A program made the position numbers and the translations under genes. The notes beneath the pieces were generated by a model. That model was not told the DNA's origin, searched no databases, and was given only the letters and a program-made list of their open reading frames with translations. Below, piece by piece: positions 1-10,402 of a stretch of DNA of 64,000 nucleotides. Source of the stretch: Mikania micrantha (lineage: Eukaryota > Streptophyta > Magnoliopsida > Asterales > Asteraceae); NCBI GenBank assembly GCA_009363875.1, contig CM018696.1:15271975-15335974 (forward strand). Direction: 5' to 3'. Within the stretch, counting starts at the first letter, position 1; the number at the start of each line of letters is the position of its first letter.

Positions 1-3
1 CTT

Positions 4-288
4 TGTTAGAAATCAAGCGGCGCAGCGGAACCAGATTAAACAATACACGTACACGATTGCAAAGAGAAAATAGAAAATAAACGACACGAAGATTTAACGT
101 GGTTCGGTCGATGTGACCTACGTCCACGGGCTGCAACTAGGATTTATATTTTATTACTTAGGTGCTCAAAGATTACAATTACACGACTAGGATATATATA
201 GAGAACAATTAGGTTACGAAACATAAATCGGGCCAGGCTTAGGACCGGCTGCCCAAACTCCCTCTCAAAAGGTCTCCGAAACCTAACA
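4..288 (-). repeat. 3' LTR of the gag-protease Copia-like element
   Basis: It matches 2904-3188 along its whole 285 bp and has the same TG...CA ends. The polypurine tract lies immediately to its right, which makes it the 3' LTR of a minus-strand element. Confidence 0.9.
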
Positions 289-299
289 ATCTCCCACTC
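289..299 (-). other. Polypurine tract
   Basis: On the minus strand this reads GAGTGGGAGAT directly before the LTR. It is the usual plant Copia plus-strand primer signal. Confidence 0.75.
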
Positions 300-642
300 G
301 AAGGCCTTGCGATAAGATCAAGCCCGCCATCCAAGCACACAGTAATCCAGTCTTTTAGTAACTCAAGTAATCTTTTTCAAACAAAGTCTTCCAAGCCTTT
401 AGTTCCCATAAACAAGTTAAGACTTCAATCCAATCTTCCTAGTTGCAGCAGCCCTTCTCATTAGTTACCTGAAGGGCTTGTTGAAGCTTTCGAAAGCTTC
501 AACACATCAGTCATCACTGACTTAGTCGTAACCATCACTGACCCATCCTATGTCTCAACTGGCTTGTACATTCCACCAGATCCAGAGATACACTGAGGAA
601 TATTAACACTTCCAATTCAGCAAGTAATCCACAGGAGAGATT

Positions 643-1275
643 TTAGAAGTCAAAATCCTGGTCTTCAAAACCCACTGTACCCGGAACTCGAACCGTGCTC
701 CCACTATTACCAAAACCCCTAACTGGTTTAAACCTTCGACCCCGTTTAGCTTGAACCACCTTGGCACCAGGCTTCACACTTGCAAAATGGACCTTCTTTT
801 GCCCCTTAGATTTAGCGAACCATACTTTGTCTTGCTTAACCGGGACGGTCACTCCCTTAGCAGGGGCCTCAACCAAATATAACGATCCTTGGTTCTTTCC
901 CCGAGCAATAACCAGATTACCCTTGATCACTTTCCATTTGCCACTACCAAAATTAACATCTAGTCCGTGTTCATCCAATTGACTGTAGAAATGCGATTCG
1001 TCTTCAAACCTGGAATCACCCTGACATTCTGTAATTTCCATGTAGTTCCTAATGGAGTCTCCAAATCAACATCTCCCATGCCCGTAACATTTAGAAATTC
1101 ACCGTTACCAAGTCGTACCTTCCCAAAGTCTCCAATTTTCAGATTCTTCATCAAATCACTGTTGTGCGTGGCATGAATTGATGCTCCAAAATCCATGACC
1201 CAAGAGTCCACATTGCTTTCCACACTGAGTATCAATGCATCATCATCAGACACATCCTCAGTAGCAACATTCAAT
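643..1275 (-). pseudogene. Retropepsin (protease) region and basic tail, Copia-like, broken
   Basis: This is the downstream half of the gag-pol frame of the 3.2-kb element. After the zinc knuckle comes WVMDFGASIHAT, the Copia protease active-site motif with F in place of the usual S or T after the catalytic D. A beta-rich stretch follows (GNGEFLNVTGMGDV). A frameshift near 960-1040 separates it from the last 132-codon segment, which ends in a very basic stretch (AKRGRRFKPVRGF) and a stop at 643. An ordinary Copia element would continue into the GAG-pre-integrase HHCC region. Here the frame simply ends about 350 bp before the 3' LTR, so the short gene structure looks like a family trait, not just decay. 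The DFG substitution, the stop and the frameshift make this copy non-functional. Confidence 0.75.
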
Positions 1276-1998
1276 TGTTTCAATGGACATTGACTCTTAA
1301 CATGTCCCACCTTGTTGCAGTTCCAACATTTCACACTTTTCTTAGTTCTAGACGAACTCCTTCCTCGACTCCCACTGTCCTTGCTATTCCTACTACCCCT
1401 GCCAACATGCAACATTTAAGAAGAAGATGATCCACCTTGATTCTTGCATCTGATATCCTCTTCAAGAACCAAATATCTAATCCCTTCAAATGTCATACCA
1501 ATGGCCCCCGCAGAACTAGTAACAACAGTAACTGTCCCGGACCAGCTATCAAGCAACGAAGACAGCATCAGTAGAGCCTGAACCTCATCATCAAACTTTA
1601 TCCCTACAGAAAGTAGCCTTGACAAAATCGAATTAAGGTTGTTAATGTGAGATGTCACAGATGCACCTTCCATCATCTTCGTGTTCACAATCTCCCAAAT
1701 CAAGAACACCTTATTAGCTGCCGAGGGCTTTTCATACACATTTGATAGAGCCTTCATCATACTACTAGTTGTGGTCTCGTTCATGATGTTAAAAGCAACG
1801 CTCTTCGTCAAAGACAACATAATACATTCGAGCTTTCTTGTCCTTCAATTCCCAATCGGCTTGTTCCATTTTCTATGGTTTATCCCCCAATGCCACATCC
1901 AAATCCTTCTGACACAGTAATGCTTCTACTTGCATTTTCCAACAACCAAAATCAGAACCGTTGAACTTCTCAATCACAACATTTTCGTCTTCAGCCAT
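1276..1998 (-). pseudogene. Gag (Copia-type, UBN2-like) with CCHC zinc knuckle, broken
   Basis: The likely start is the ATG at 1998-1996, giving MAEDENVVIEKFNGSDFGCW, a typical Copia Gag N-terminus in which a conserved F-G-xx-W lies near residue 15. The frame is broken by an in-frame TAG near 1870, a one-base shift near 1820 and a TAA at 1416-1418. The remaining pieces keep the Gag helical core (KSVAFNIMNETT, then VTSHINNLNSILSRL) and a knuckle CWNCNKVGHVKSQC (CX2CX4HX4C). Gag forms the particle and binds element RNA. With three lesions this copy cannot make a full product, although the family might move in trans. Confidence 0.8.
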
Positions 1999-2889
1999 AG
2001 CAAACAGAAAACGGATCGAGACAGTGGAAGACACAACAATGGCACGGGCCTGAACTTGACGGTTGTTCTACCCCCTACAAATAATCCGATTTGTTCCTAT
2101 AGTAACCGACAAATCAAAACTGTAAACAGTTACCCTCATTGATCTCTTGCAGACAAATCTGAACCCGAATGTTAATCTTCACAAAAAAATATTCCTCGAA
2201 CCTTGACCACAAATAATGCAAACCCGAACCCGAAACACACAAAACAGATCCGAAAACAGGCTGACAATGACTCAAGGGTTCAATTTGAAACCCTAATAGT
2301 TAAAATCAATCTACCTCAAAAGCAAACACGATTCCAAAGGGTTATACGAACCCTAATCAGCTCCTAATCACGAATTTTGAACCAAATCCAGGTTCAATCA
2401 ACGATTCCAAGGTTTGGAACAACCTAATCGCGAACTAGAACCTCCAAATCGGTTGGATCAGGCTCAGTGGCGACTCCTAGGGTTCAATCCGAACCCAAAC
2501 CGTGGTCCAGAACTCAATTTCGGCCAGAATATGACTCGCCGGAGGCGACGGCGGCCGAAACAGGCAGCGGGGGCGACTACCGACTCTAGGGGTAACCCTG
2601 ATCGGCGTTTTCGACGAAGTCGACGACGATGAGGGCCGGCACTAAGGCAGCAAACCCTAATCCAGCGACTCTAATATGCAAACAAACTCCAAGGGTCTGA
2701 AAACCCTAATTCGTATCACCCAGTCGACAGTAGCAGACGACCAGGCTGACGAACTCAAAAGGGTTTTTGAAAACCCTAATTCGAACACTTCCAGACAGCA
2801 ACCGACGATCTCCGTTTTCTTTTCTTTTCTTATTTTCTTTTTCAGCTTCTGTCTTAGTACGTTCGTATTATAATCTTCAACGAGCCTCG

Positions 2890-2901
2890 GCTCTGATACC
2901 A
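2890..2901 (-). other. Primer-binding site for tRNA-iMet
   Basis: On the minus strand this is TGGTATCAGAGC, the complement of the initiator tRNA-Met 3' end, two bases inside the 5' LTR. Confidence 0.88.
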
Positions 2902-2903
2902 CT

Positions 2904-3188
2904 TGTTAGGAATCAAGCGGCGCAGCGGAACCAGATTAAACAATACACGTACACGATTGCAAAAAAAAAACTGAAAATAAACGACATGAAGATTTAACAT
3001 GGTTCGGTCGATGTGACCTACGTCCACGGGCAGCAAGTAGGATTTATCTTTTATTACTTAGGTGCTCAAAGATTACAATTACAAGACTAGGATATATATA
3101 CAGAACAAGTAGGTTACAAAACATAAACCGGGCCGGGTTTAGGGCTGGCTGCCCTAACTCCCTCCCAAAAGGTCTCCTAAACCTAACA
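2904..3188 (-). repeat. 5' LTR of the gag-protease Copia-like element
   Basis: It is 285 bp with TG...CA ends. The primer-binding site lies to its left and CACTT, the candidate target duplication, to its right. Read on the minus strand it holds a TATA element and, about 40 bp downstream, an AATAAAA signal, so U3, a short R and U5 can be placed. Confidence 0.9.
3049..3100 (-). promoter_or_regulatory. LTR promoter TATA box and polyadenylation signal
   Basis: On the minus strand TATATATA lies at about 3100-3092 and AATAAAA at 3055-3049. The order TATA then poly(A) signal about 40 bp later is the compact arrangement of a short Copia LTR. Confidence 0.55.
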
Positions 3189-3513
3189 CACTTCAGTGTG
3201 ATAGATGATGTACAACTAACACCATAATTACAAAAATTAAACGCCATAATTAATGCACCTTTATTCACATCTAACACCATATGTATACTAATAAATGATT
3301 TTATACATACTTCGACGCTTCACTTCCCTTTTGACCGATCACTTTCTTATCGATATTATATATTCATGCATATTTCCCAAAACACCACAAACACGCTGCA
3401 AACCTGTCAAAACAAACATTTCTACTGGAAAGCTAAAAATGGCATAACAAACCAATTCGTCTCAAACACTTCTAAACAAAATCAAGTCCAAATCTGAACA
3501 TCTCAGCTCAACA
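3189..3513. other. Intergenic sequence with a weak TATA-like stretch
   Basis: This is AT-rich sequence between the Copia-like element and the short ORF at 3514. ATTATATATTC around 3353 could be a TATA box for that ORF. Nothing else is recognisable. Confidence 0.3.
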
Positions 3514-3741
3514 ATGTCCGAAGCCATCAACAATCTTTACTATTTGTCAGTTGGCAATGAGCTCCATAGCTCAAAGATCATCAATAAACTGCTTGAAATG
3601 CCGCAGACTGAATCAAGGGACAAGGCGATAGAGTATTTCTACACACAACATGGGATTGATGAAGCACTTAGTTATTTAATCAAACGTGTTTTTGACAAGA
3701 AACATCAGCAACTTCAAACACTTGCTAATTACAAAGGTTGA
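3514..3741 (+). CDS. Unrecognised 75-residue ORF
   Basis: The ORF starts MSEAINNLYYLSVGNELHSS and ends LANYKG. I do not recognise a family. The product looks soluble and mainly helical, with no signal peptide, membrane segment or metal motif. Points in favour of a gene are a good plant start context (CAACAATGTCC), a TATA-like sequence about 160 bp upstream, and a T-rich trailer with TGTAATGTT-type elements that resembles a plant 3' UTR. Points against are its short length and its position among transposon fragments. It could be a small host gene, an exon of a lost gene, or a captured fragment. Confidence 0.35.
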   Translation: MSEAINNLYYLSVGNELHSSKIINKLLEMPQTESRDKAIEYFYTQHGIDEALSYLIKRVFDKKHQQLQTLANYKG

Positions 3742-4158
3742 GATCTCCATCATCTGTTGTGTTTTGGTGTTTGATGCTATTTTACTACTTTTCTCTTGTG
3801 TTACCGACTTGCAATGTTGATGTAATGTTACTGGTTTATGAAGTAACTATTTATCTTTTCTTTATTGTATGCATAAAACATCGTATCATGTAACATTCAC
3901 ATGTCAACTTCTATGCTAACAAAAAAAATAACTTTAACTTACCATCCAACAACCTATGACGAAAACATAAACAATTACATTTAAAAGAATATATGTAAAC
4001 GTAAATAACAATTAAGAAAACACCACTGTAAACATGCTATATATTATTACTAAGCATATAGTGTAAAAACACCATAAAAAATCAAACAAAAATCAATTTA
4101 TTGTCAAGCTTCAAGTAAAAATAAAAACAAAAATATACACATCTAATGTTACTTTATC

Positions 4159-4560
4159 TTATTTCTCGTTGTTCACATTACATGTATATGCATAATGACC
4201 ATATCCTTTGCAGTTTTGACATTATCTTGATTTCTTATTTGCTTTAACAATATCTTGTTCTTGCTTTGATTTCAAACGTTTGTGAGAACCAGAACCTTTA
4301 GTTTTGTATGCAATTGGTACTCTTACAGAATGTTTGTTGTTTTGGTTGTGTCCAAGCATCTTAGATATCATATCTCTTTACTAGCAGGTGGTGCAGCAAT
4401 TTGTAAATCATCTGCATTTTTCATATACCCTTGAACATAGTCTTTATAAAGAGAAAGCTCACTCATGTTGTTAGAAAGACGATTTAGTGTATATTCTGTT
4501 GCAAATAAAATGTCACGCATCATCGACTCAACATTATTATCGTCTTCTCCACTCTTAATA
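4159..4560 (-). pseudogene. FAR1/FRS (Mutator-transposase-derived) C-terminal fragment
   Basis: Minus-strand translation gives a helical stretch (NNMSELSLYKDYVQGYMK), then VRVPIAYKTKGSGSHKRLKS, then CQNCKGYGHYAYTC. The order of a K-G-x-G-S-x-K-R linker and a C-x2-C-x4-H-x4-C finger is what ends many FAR1-related and MULE-type proteins. The SWIM finger and the transposase core upstream are not visible. A frameshift near 4385 and an in-frame TAA just before the finger mark it as dead. The assignment rests on motif resemblance alone. Confidence 0.55.
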
Positions 4561-5481
4561 TTTTTAATTTATAATATGGCTGAATCTTAATAAAGTTTAC
4601 ATCGTTGTAATTTTTGGCCTAAAACAGTTACAGTGCTGTAAATCAAAAAACTTACAACGAGGATACCTCTTAAACGGTGATTAATTTACACAAACTCATA
4701 AAAGAACATAGTGTTCTAAAAGTGTTACAATGATGTTTAAAAAAAATTCAAGATTTGGTTTCATCTTAACAGGTTATTTCGGGTTATTGCTTTAAGAGTG
4801 GGTTATTATTTGAACACTTCTATATACGTATATATATATATATAAAAGAGGGTTCAAAAGAAAACTATCAATTTTATTGAAAACTACATTCAGCCAATCA
4901 AAAAATTTCTTTAAAATTTTATTATATTTATTCAAGTCTGTTACATGTATGTAATTTGAACAAAGTAATCCGTTTGATTACATTTATGTAATAATGTTTA
5001 AATATGTAGATAGTTGAGTTAATTACATATATGTAATCATATTCTTTTTAATCAAAAACAAGGGGATACGACCCACGTTTCTCTGCTGTATAGGTCGTTT
5101 TTTGAAAAGATTTTCCGACTAGCAGTTGCCAACCATAAATGTAGCTTCTTCAATCATTGGTAAATGATGATTACATAATTTGTCTAGAATCAAGGAGACA
5201 CTTTTCAATCAAATAATGTACACAAGTAAGAACCTAAAAATTGGTTGCTAAAAATTCATTTAGTAAAAGAGACATTTTGTTGAACACTAACTTCACATTT
5301 CTAAAACACCTGTCATTGAAAGCAAGCAACATTACACACGTTGAAATATTTACAAAATATGAGCAAATCGTTGTTCAGAGACCACTAACCTGATTCTATA
5401 ACCGTCGTAATCTCTAAGATGGTCTACAAAATTCTCCAATTTCTTCAAATTTCAGTTATCCAACATAAACAATAAATTTTG
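4561..5481. other. AT-rich intergenic DNA with a one-ended MITE-like segment
   Basis: From about 4848 the sequence reads GAGGGTTCAAAAGAAAAC, followed by several GTTACATATATGTAAT-like palindromes. The same layout occurs in the MITE at 21147-22030, so this may be a truncated relative. No matching right end or target duplication is found. The rest shows no coding or structural signal. Confidence 0.3.
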
Positions 5482-5499
5482 GTAACAGATAGGGGTGTT

Positions 5500-7167
5500 T
5501 GATGTCGACGGAGCTTAGCTATAAAACTAACTAAAAAAACCGACTCTAAAATAGACACAAAGTAATAAATCTAGACTCTCTAAAACCTAAGCTACCGACA
5601 GGCAAGTGTACCTATCGTGTGTAGCAGAGCAAAACAAGTCCGGATATCGAACCCACAGACTTCTACAGATTACGCTAACTAGACTCTATGACTTATCTAT
5701 ACAAAATTTGTACTTAAATAAAATAATAATAAGGAAAGGGGGTTTTGCTAACAAAACTAAGAATAACTAAAAGAAAACTAAAGAGAAAACACCAGACTGA
5801 AACGAAAATCAGACGAAGAAAGAACACTACCTAGGCATGAATCCTACACATGGTCAACAAATGATCTATCGGTAATGGAACCAATGTGATACCGGGATCA
5901 TAAATTACTAAACTCAAAGGAAACCTAGAGCACCCTCGACCCTTCTCAAGGATTGTCAACTAAGAGTCCTAAAAGCCGTTAAACCACCGGTTGAATGGAT
6001 TTCCTTCACAGGTCATCCAACTACACTCAAAATGTATCCGCTAGACAATCTGCCTTACAACGCGAAAGTCTCAAACACCTAAGTGTAAGGGATAACTAGG
6101 TTTTTCCTATTGGATTCGGTAAACACGGATGTAAAACACACTAGATAGATCTTCTAACAAAGCCTCTAAACTAGCAATTCCAACACCCTAGACAAATCGA
6201 CAATCTCTCACCACACGGCTATCAAGATTGGTTGCACATCTAATACATCTATATCAAGAAAATAACTCCTATGGTAAACTCGTACGCAGTAAACCACCCA
6301 ATAATCAAAAACACACAGTAGTTGATCTAGCATGCACCTATTATATGAAAGATATTCACCAAGGCACACGAGGAATAAATATTCAATCCATAAACAATCA
6401 TAGACACACATAAACATCCAATAATCCAACCAAAGTTTGTTACATTATAAGTTCGTCACATAAACATAATCCAAAACCGATAGAAACGAATGTCAAACAT
6501 GTGCAATCATCAAAACCTAGGTAGTTCTAGAATATTAGCCAAGAAACATCATACGAATACAAGTCATAATCTGCTTAAGGTGAATGAGAAACATAGAAAT
6601 CAAAGAAAACAAAGAAACAAGGTAAACCGAATGAAGAACACCCGATATCGTTGATCCTAGGCCTTCAATCTTCAATCCAATGCTTTCCCGACCTTTGATT
6701 CCCCTTAGAATGGCCCTTTTTCGTCCTCCAAATCGCCTCCAGCCGTTCAAAAACGTATCTTCCCTTTTCTTTTTCGACTTTTTGGCTTAAAACTGAAAAA
6801 CTGCGATTTTAAACTTGTGGCGTAGCGCGACAGTTACCTCCTAATCTGTCGCGTAGCTCGAGAGATATCAAAGGGTATTTTGGTCTTTCCCACCTCTAGC
6901 GTAGCGCGACAGGTTTTGCTGTGGTTGTCGCGTAGCGCGACAGGTTTCAGATTTCAGTTTTCTTCTTTTCTTCTTTCCGGGTCCGTCCTTACCCAACCGT
7001 CAGCTCGTTTCTTTGTACTTTATCACCGAATATACGTGTTTATTACCTGCAAGCATCAAATTACATAAATGTGAAGCACCAGCTTAAATCGACTCTAAAA
7101 CTGAATAAAACGGTACTGAAACTTAACAAAAACAAATGGAAAAATAGATGTGTTTTACAACACATCA
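5500..7167 (-). repeat. 3' LTR of the Athila-like element (copy 1)
   Basis: It is 1668 bp, TGATG...CATCA, with GTGTT to its left and the polypurine tract to its right. Near 6820-6950 it holds three or four copies of a CG-rich motif (GTCGCGTAGCGCGACAG type). Confidence 0.92.
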
Positions 7168-7180
7168 CATCCCCACACTT
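7168..7180 (-). other. Polypurine tract of the Athila-like element
   Basis: Minus strand AAGTGTGGGGATG abuts the LTR terminus. The same tract recurs beside the related LTR at 40402. Confidence 0.8.
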
Positions 7181-9090
7181 ATCTCTTTTTCGTCCCTGAA
7201 AAAGGCTTATGCAAAAATCTGGGATCATATCTAGGTAAAATGGTTTCCACACAATTAAACTCATTAATTCAAAATTAAATGCCTTGGAAAAGATTGCAAG
7301 TATTGTTATCCAACTAAACCCATACTGATTTTCCCAGTCCCTTAGTCATGGTCCATTATGTTCATGTTCTACATTTCATTTCATTAGACCCACACTTAGG
7401 AAATTAAAACCAAATCAATCCTGGATTCTAGCTTTCAAGTCATCCTTACATATAAACAAACAAGAAATTTCTCATATCAGATTTTTATAATGGAAGCAGA
7501 TGAAAGCGTGAGCATTTTTCTTTTATTCATTTTTTTTCATTGAACTTAGCTTAGTGGTGTTTCAACCAGGCTGCAACCCGGCGTGTGACACATAAGTTTC
7601 TCGTCCAACTTCTTTTCTTTTATTATTATTTTTTTTACTTAGCTTATTTGGTGAAATGAAGGCGCCATAAGACTCGGATTTATTCTCATAAAAAGAGTAC
7701 TTATGTGCGAAACAAAAATCAGATTTTCAAAACTCTCATCTGTTATTATGCAAAGATTCATTTATGACTAGAAAACAGTTTCCTTAATTCCAAATCCCTA
7801 AGATTTTCCCATGAAATTCATGCATTTAAGTAAAATTTTACCAATCCTACGGGACAAATACAATCTGTTGAGCCTACCTACACATCCCATAACCAAAGCA
7901 TATAACCCAAACCAACCAGTTAACTATGAATGAAACCACAGAAACCAACTTTCCTATCATTTCCCATCATGCTTTTGCAACCATCTAAAACAAGGACAAG
8001 GAAAATCTAAGCTAAAGATGTAGAAACAGAAATAAAAACAAAAATTTTCAAAAGTTTTGACTCAAGAACTTAAGTAAACTAAAACTAAAAATCAAACATT
8101 AACTACTAAAACAAAATTAAAATTAAACTAAGTTTCCCATCCCCACACTTAAACTGTACATTTTCCACAATGTAGAGAAAAAGGAAACCCAAAAGAAAAA
8201 CTAAAAACTAAAAACTAAAACTAAAAACGGAAAATGACTTAGCTGGTTGAAGAGAAGATTGTCGAGTGCCAATCTTTCCACGTAGCTCCACAATCTACAA
8301 ATTTGCTCCACAGGCTACAAACATACACATAAGATCTACACAATGACAAAGATCCAACAAACATCAACCCATCCAAAATATGATAACAATGATATCTATG
8401 ATTAAGTCCAACCACAAACCAACCCAGATTCCCGAAACCAACAAATCAATATTTACAAAATGCAAATTGTCTAATCAACATAACCATGAATGAATAAACC
8501 ACAAGAACCACAAGCCTCCCCACACTTAGTCTTCATCATCACCACCACCGCCTCTCATCTCGGGTGGCCGCGGTGTATGAGAATGGAGGGGCAATGGAGC
8601 AGAAGAGAAGAAATGGGGCTAAAAATATGATATCTAAGCCTTGAAAAGCTTTTAACTAATCTAGGAGGGCGTCGCGTACCGCGACAACATGTGAAGAAAC
8701 CCTCGCGATACGCGAGGGAACGTTGACTCGCGACGTTGACCATGTCCTCACGTAGCGCGACATATTGCCCTGTGGATGTTGCGTGACGCGACGATGCTCT
8801 TTTTCCAGAGAGTTTCCAGATTTCCATGCCTTAGCCAAATTTTCAACCCCAAAATTCACTAAACCATCCATAAATGTTCTAAAGTAAGAAATACATACCT
8901 GGTGGCTCCAATTCATCATTATGGCATCAAATTGATTAAAAACCTACAAAACAAATTAAAACACACAAAAATGAAAACGAAAAACGAAAAACAATCACGA
9001 AAAATGAAAAACACCAACGACACTAAGAAACTACTAAAACTACAAACTCTACACTTGGGAGTTTAACCCAAGAACTCACTCACACTCATC
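7181..9090 (-). other. Non-coding internal region where pol would be
   Basis: No RT, RNase H or integrase motifs are seen in any frame. Blocks here are conserved in the related copy at 40415-42222: a segment around 7560-7700 (including CAACCAGGCTGCAACCCGGC), an A-rich tract around 8150-8240, and a cluster of CG-rich near-palindromes at 8668-8795. Short ORFs at 8555-8919 (minus) run through that motif cluster and are not convincing genes. Confidence 0.6.
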
Positions 9091-9669
9091 TCAAACGGGA
9101 GAATAAATGGGAATCTCCTCCCTCGCCATCACATCAGGAACACGATCACCAACATCCCATGGTCCCTCTTCCACAAACTCATCACCATCCACACCTAAAC
9201 CATCAACTATATGGGCAGGCTTACCACCGGTGGTCACAAAATCGGCTATCTTAAGACAAACACTCTCGTCACCCACTCTAAGAGTGAGTTTACCCTCAAA
9301 GACGTCTATGATCGCTTTCGCGGTGCTCAAAAATGGGCGCCCGAGAATGATGGGAACCGCGGTGTCCGCCTCCATATCCATCACAACAAAATCCACGGGG
9401 AACACAAACCTATCCACTTTGACTAAAACATTCTTCAAAATCCCCCGTGGACACTTAACCGACCGGTCCGCCAATGACAAGGTCATGCGTGTGGGGGACA
9501 AGTCACCAAGGGCTAGCTTCTCGTATAGAGAATATGGCATCAGATTGATGCTAGCCCCTGAGTCCGCTAGAGCATGCCTCCTCACATCATCACCAAATAA
9601 ACACGGGATTGTAAACATCCTTGGATCTGCAAGCTTCAAAGGCAGTTGTTTAAAATCACCGCAAAACAC
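9091..9669 (-). pseudogene. Retropepsin protease domain, Athila-like
   Basis: The segment reads CLFGDD..., then LADSGASINLMPYSLYEKL, the aspartic protease active site (DSG), followed by the flap region and IILGRPFL, the second conserved block before the protease C-terminus. The domain looks intact at the residue level. It is joined to Gag by a frameshift near 9640-9670, so it is not in one frame with the upstream Gag in this copy. The ORF stops at 9091, where an autonomous element would continue into reverse transcriptase. The protease would process Gag. Confidence 0.8.
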
Positions 9670-10349
9670 CCCGCGCTCACAGGGGTGTTGGAAACCTCTC
9701 CCAAACGATCCTTACTCTTCAGCAACTCTTTGAGATACTTGACATACTTTGGTATATGCTGAAGGGCTTCAATAAATGGGAGATTAATCTTGAGCTGTTT
9801 AAACATGTCAAGAAAGTGCCCGTATTCCTTAGCGTGTTTTTGATTAGTTAAACGCGCAGGGTAAGGAACACGGGAAAGATCAATCCCCGAGGTGGGCTTA
9901 AACATAACCAGCTTACCAACTGTCGGCTTCTCAACGGGAGACTCACTGTTAGGTGCGGTACTTGCTGGGACTAGCCTCGGGGGCGCCCTCCCAGGAGTCT
10001 CCATCTCAATCTCCTCGTCCACCAGTTCTTCTTCATCAACCACGACTGGTGGAACTACTCTTTCTCTATCAGCCTCAACCAACACGGGTGGCATGAATAC
10101 ATCTCCTCCACTTCTTCCACTACGGGTGGTGACCGATTTCACATGCGCGTTTGGGTTGGTTTGGGGTTGACCCGGGAACTGACCCTGAGGCCGTTCAACC
10201 AACCGCTTGGCAATGTCACCAACCGTTCTTTGCAAATCAAGGAATGCAGACTGTTGATTTTTAAGGAGGACGTCATGTTCATGTAGGATCTTTTGTGTAG
10301 TGGCATCCTTAGCCACTAACTGAGTAAGAAATTCCTCTATCCTACCCAA
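9636..10349 (-). pseudogene. Gag C-terminal/linker region, Athila-like
   Basis: It starts MGRIEEFLTQLVAKDATTQK and has a heptad-like helical part (HDVLLKNQQSAFLDLQRTV), a Pro/Glu-rich acidic linker, and then IDLSRVPYPARLTNQKHAKE and FLDMFKQLKINLPF. The last is a block found just upstream of the protease in Athila and Tat polyproteins. It is separated from the upstream Gag by a stop near 10400 and from the protease by a frameshift. Confidence 0.72.
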
Positions 10350-10402
10350 ACCACCATTTCCACTCGATGAACTACCGGACTACCACTAGGCTGACCCAGC
10401 CC

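Larger units (their letters stand above)
4..3188 (-). mobile_element. Non-autonomous Ty1/Copia-like LTR retrotransposon carrying only gag and protease
   Basis: Two 285-bp direct repeats (4-288 and 2904-3188) begin TGTTAG and end CTAACA. The right one is preceded by a tRNA-iMet primer-binding site in minus orientation, and the left one is followed by a purine tract (read on minus), so the element runs on the minus strand. CACTT follows the right LTR, and the only three bases left of the left LTR are CTT, which fits a 5-bp target duplication cut by the window edge. The coding part gives Gag and a retropepsin-type protease. No integrase, reverse transcriptase or RNase H fits in the space before the 3' LTR. 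I count about 22 mismatches between the LTRs (near 8%), so the copy is old. The ORF carries stops and frameshifts. Confidence 0.88.

Noticed and set aside
2414..2632. Arg-rich 72-residue ORF on the plus strand
   Set aside because: It lies antisense in the leader of the Copia-like element and is explained by CG-rich low-complexity sequence (CGGCGG/CGACGA runs).
5040..5480. Possible additional gene between the FAR1-like fragment and the hAT MITE
   Set aside because: No frame above chance length and no motif; only AT-rich DNA.
6208..6750. ORFs within the Athila-like LTRs, duplicated at 12426-12965
   Set aside because: They are repeated only because the LTR is repeated, and no coding motif is visible.
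8555..8919. Two overlapping minus-strand ORFs of about 90 residues
   Set aside because: They lie across the CG-rich motif cluster of the Athila-like non-coding region, and I recognise nothing in them.
9107..9733. 208-residue plus-strand ORF opposite Athila-like protease and gag
   Set aside because: It is an antisense shadow; the minus-strand frame carries the protease active site and conserved blocks.
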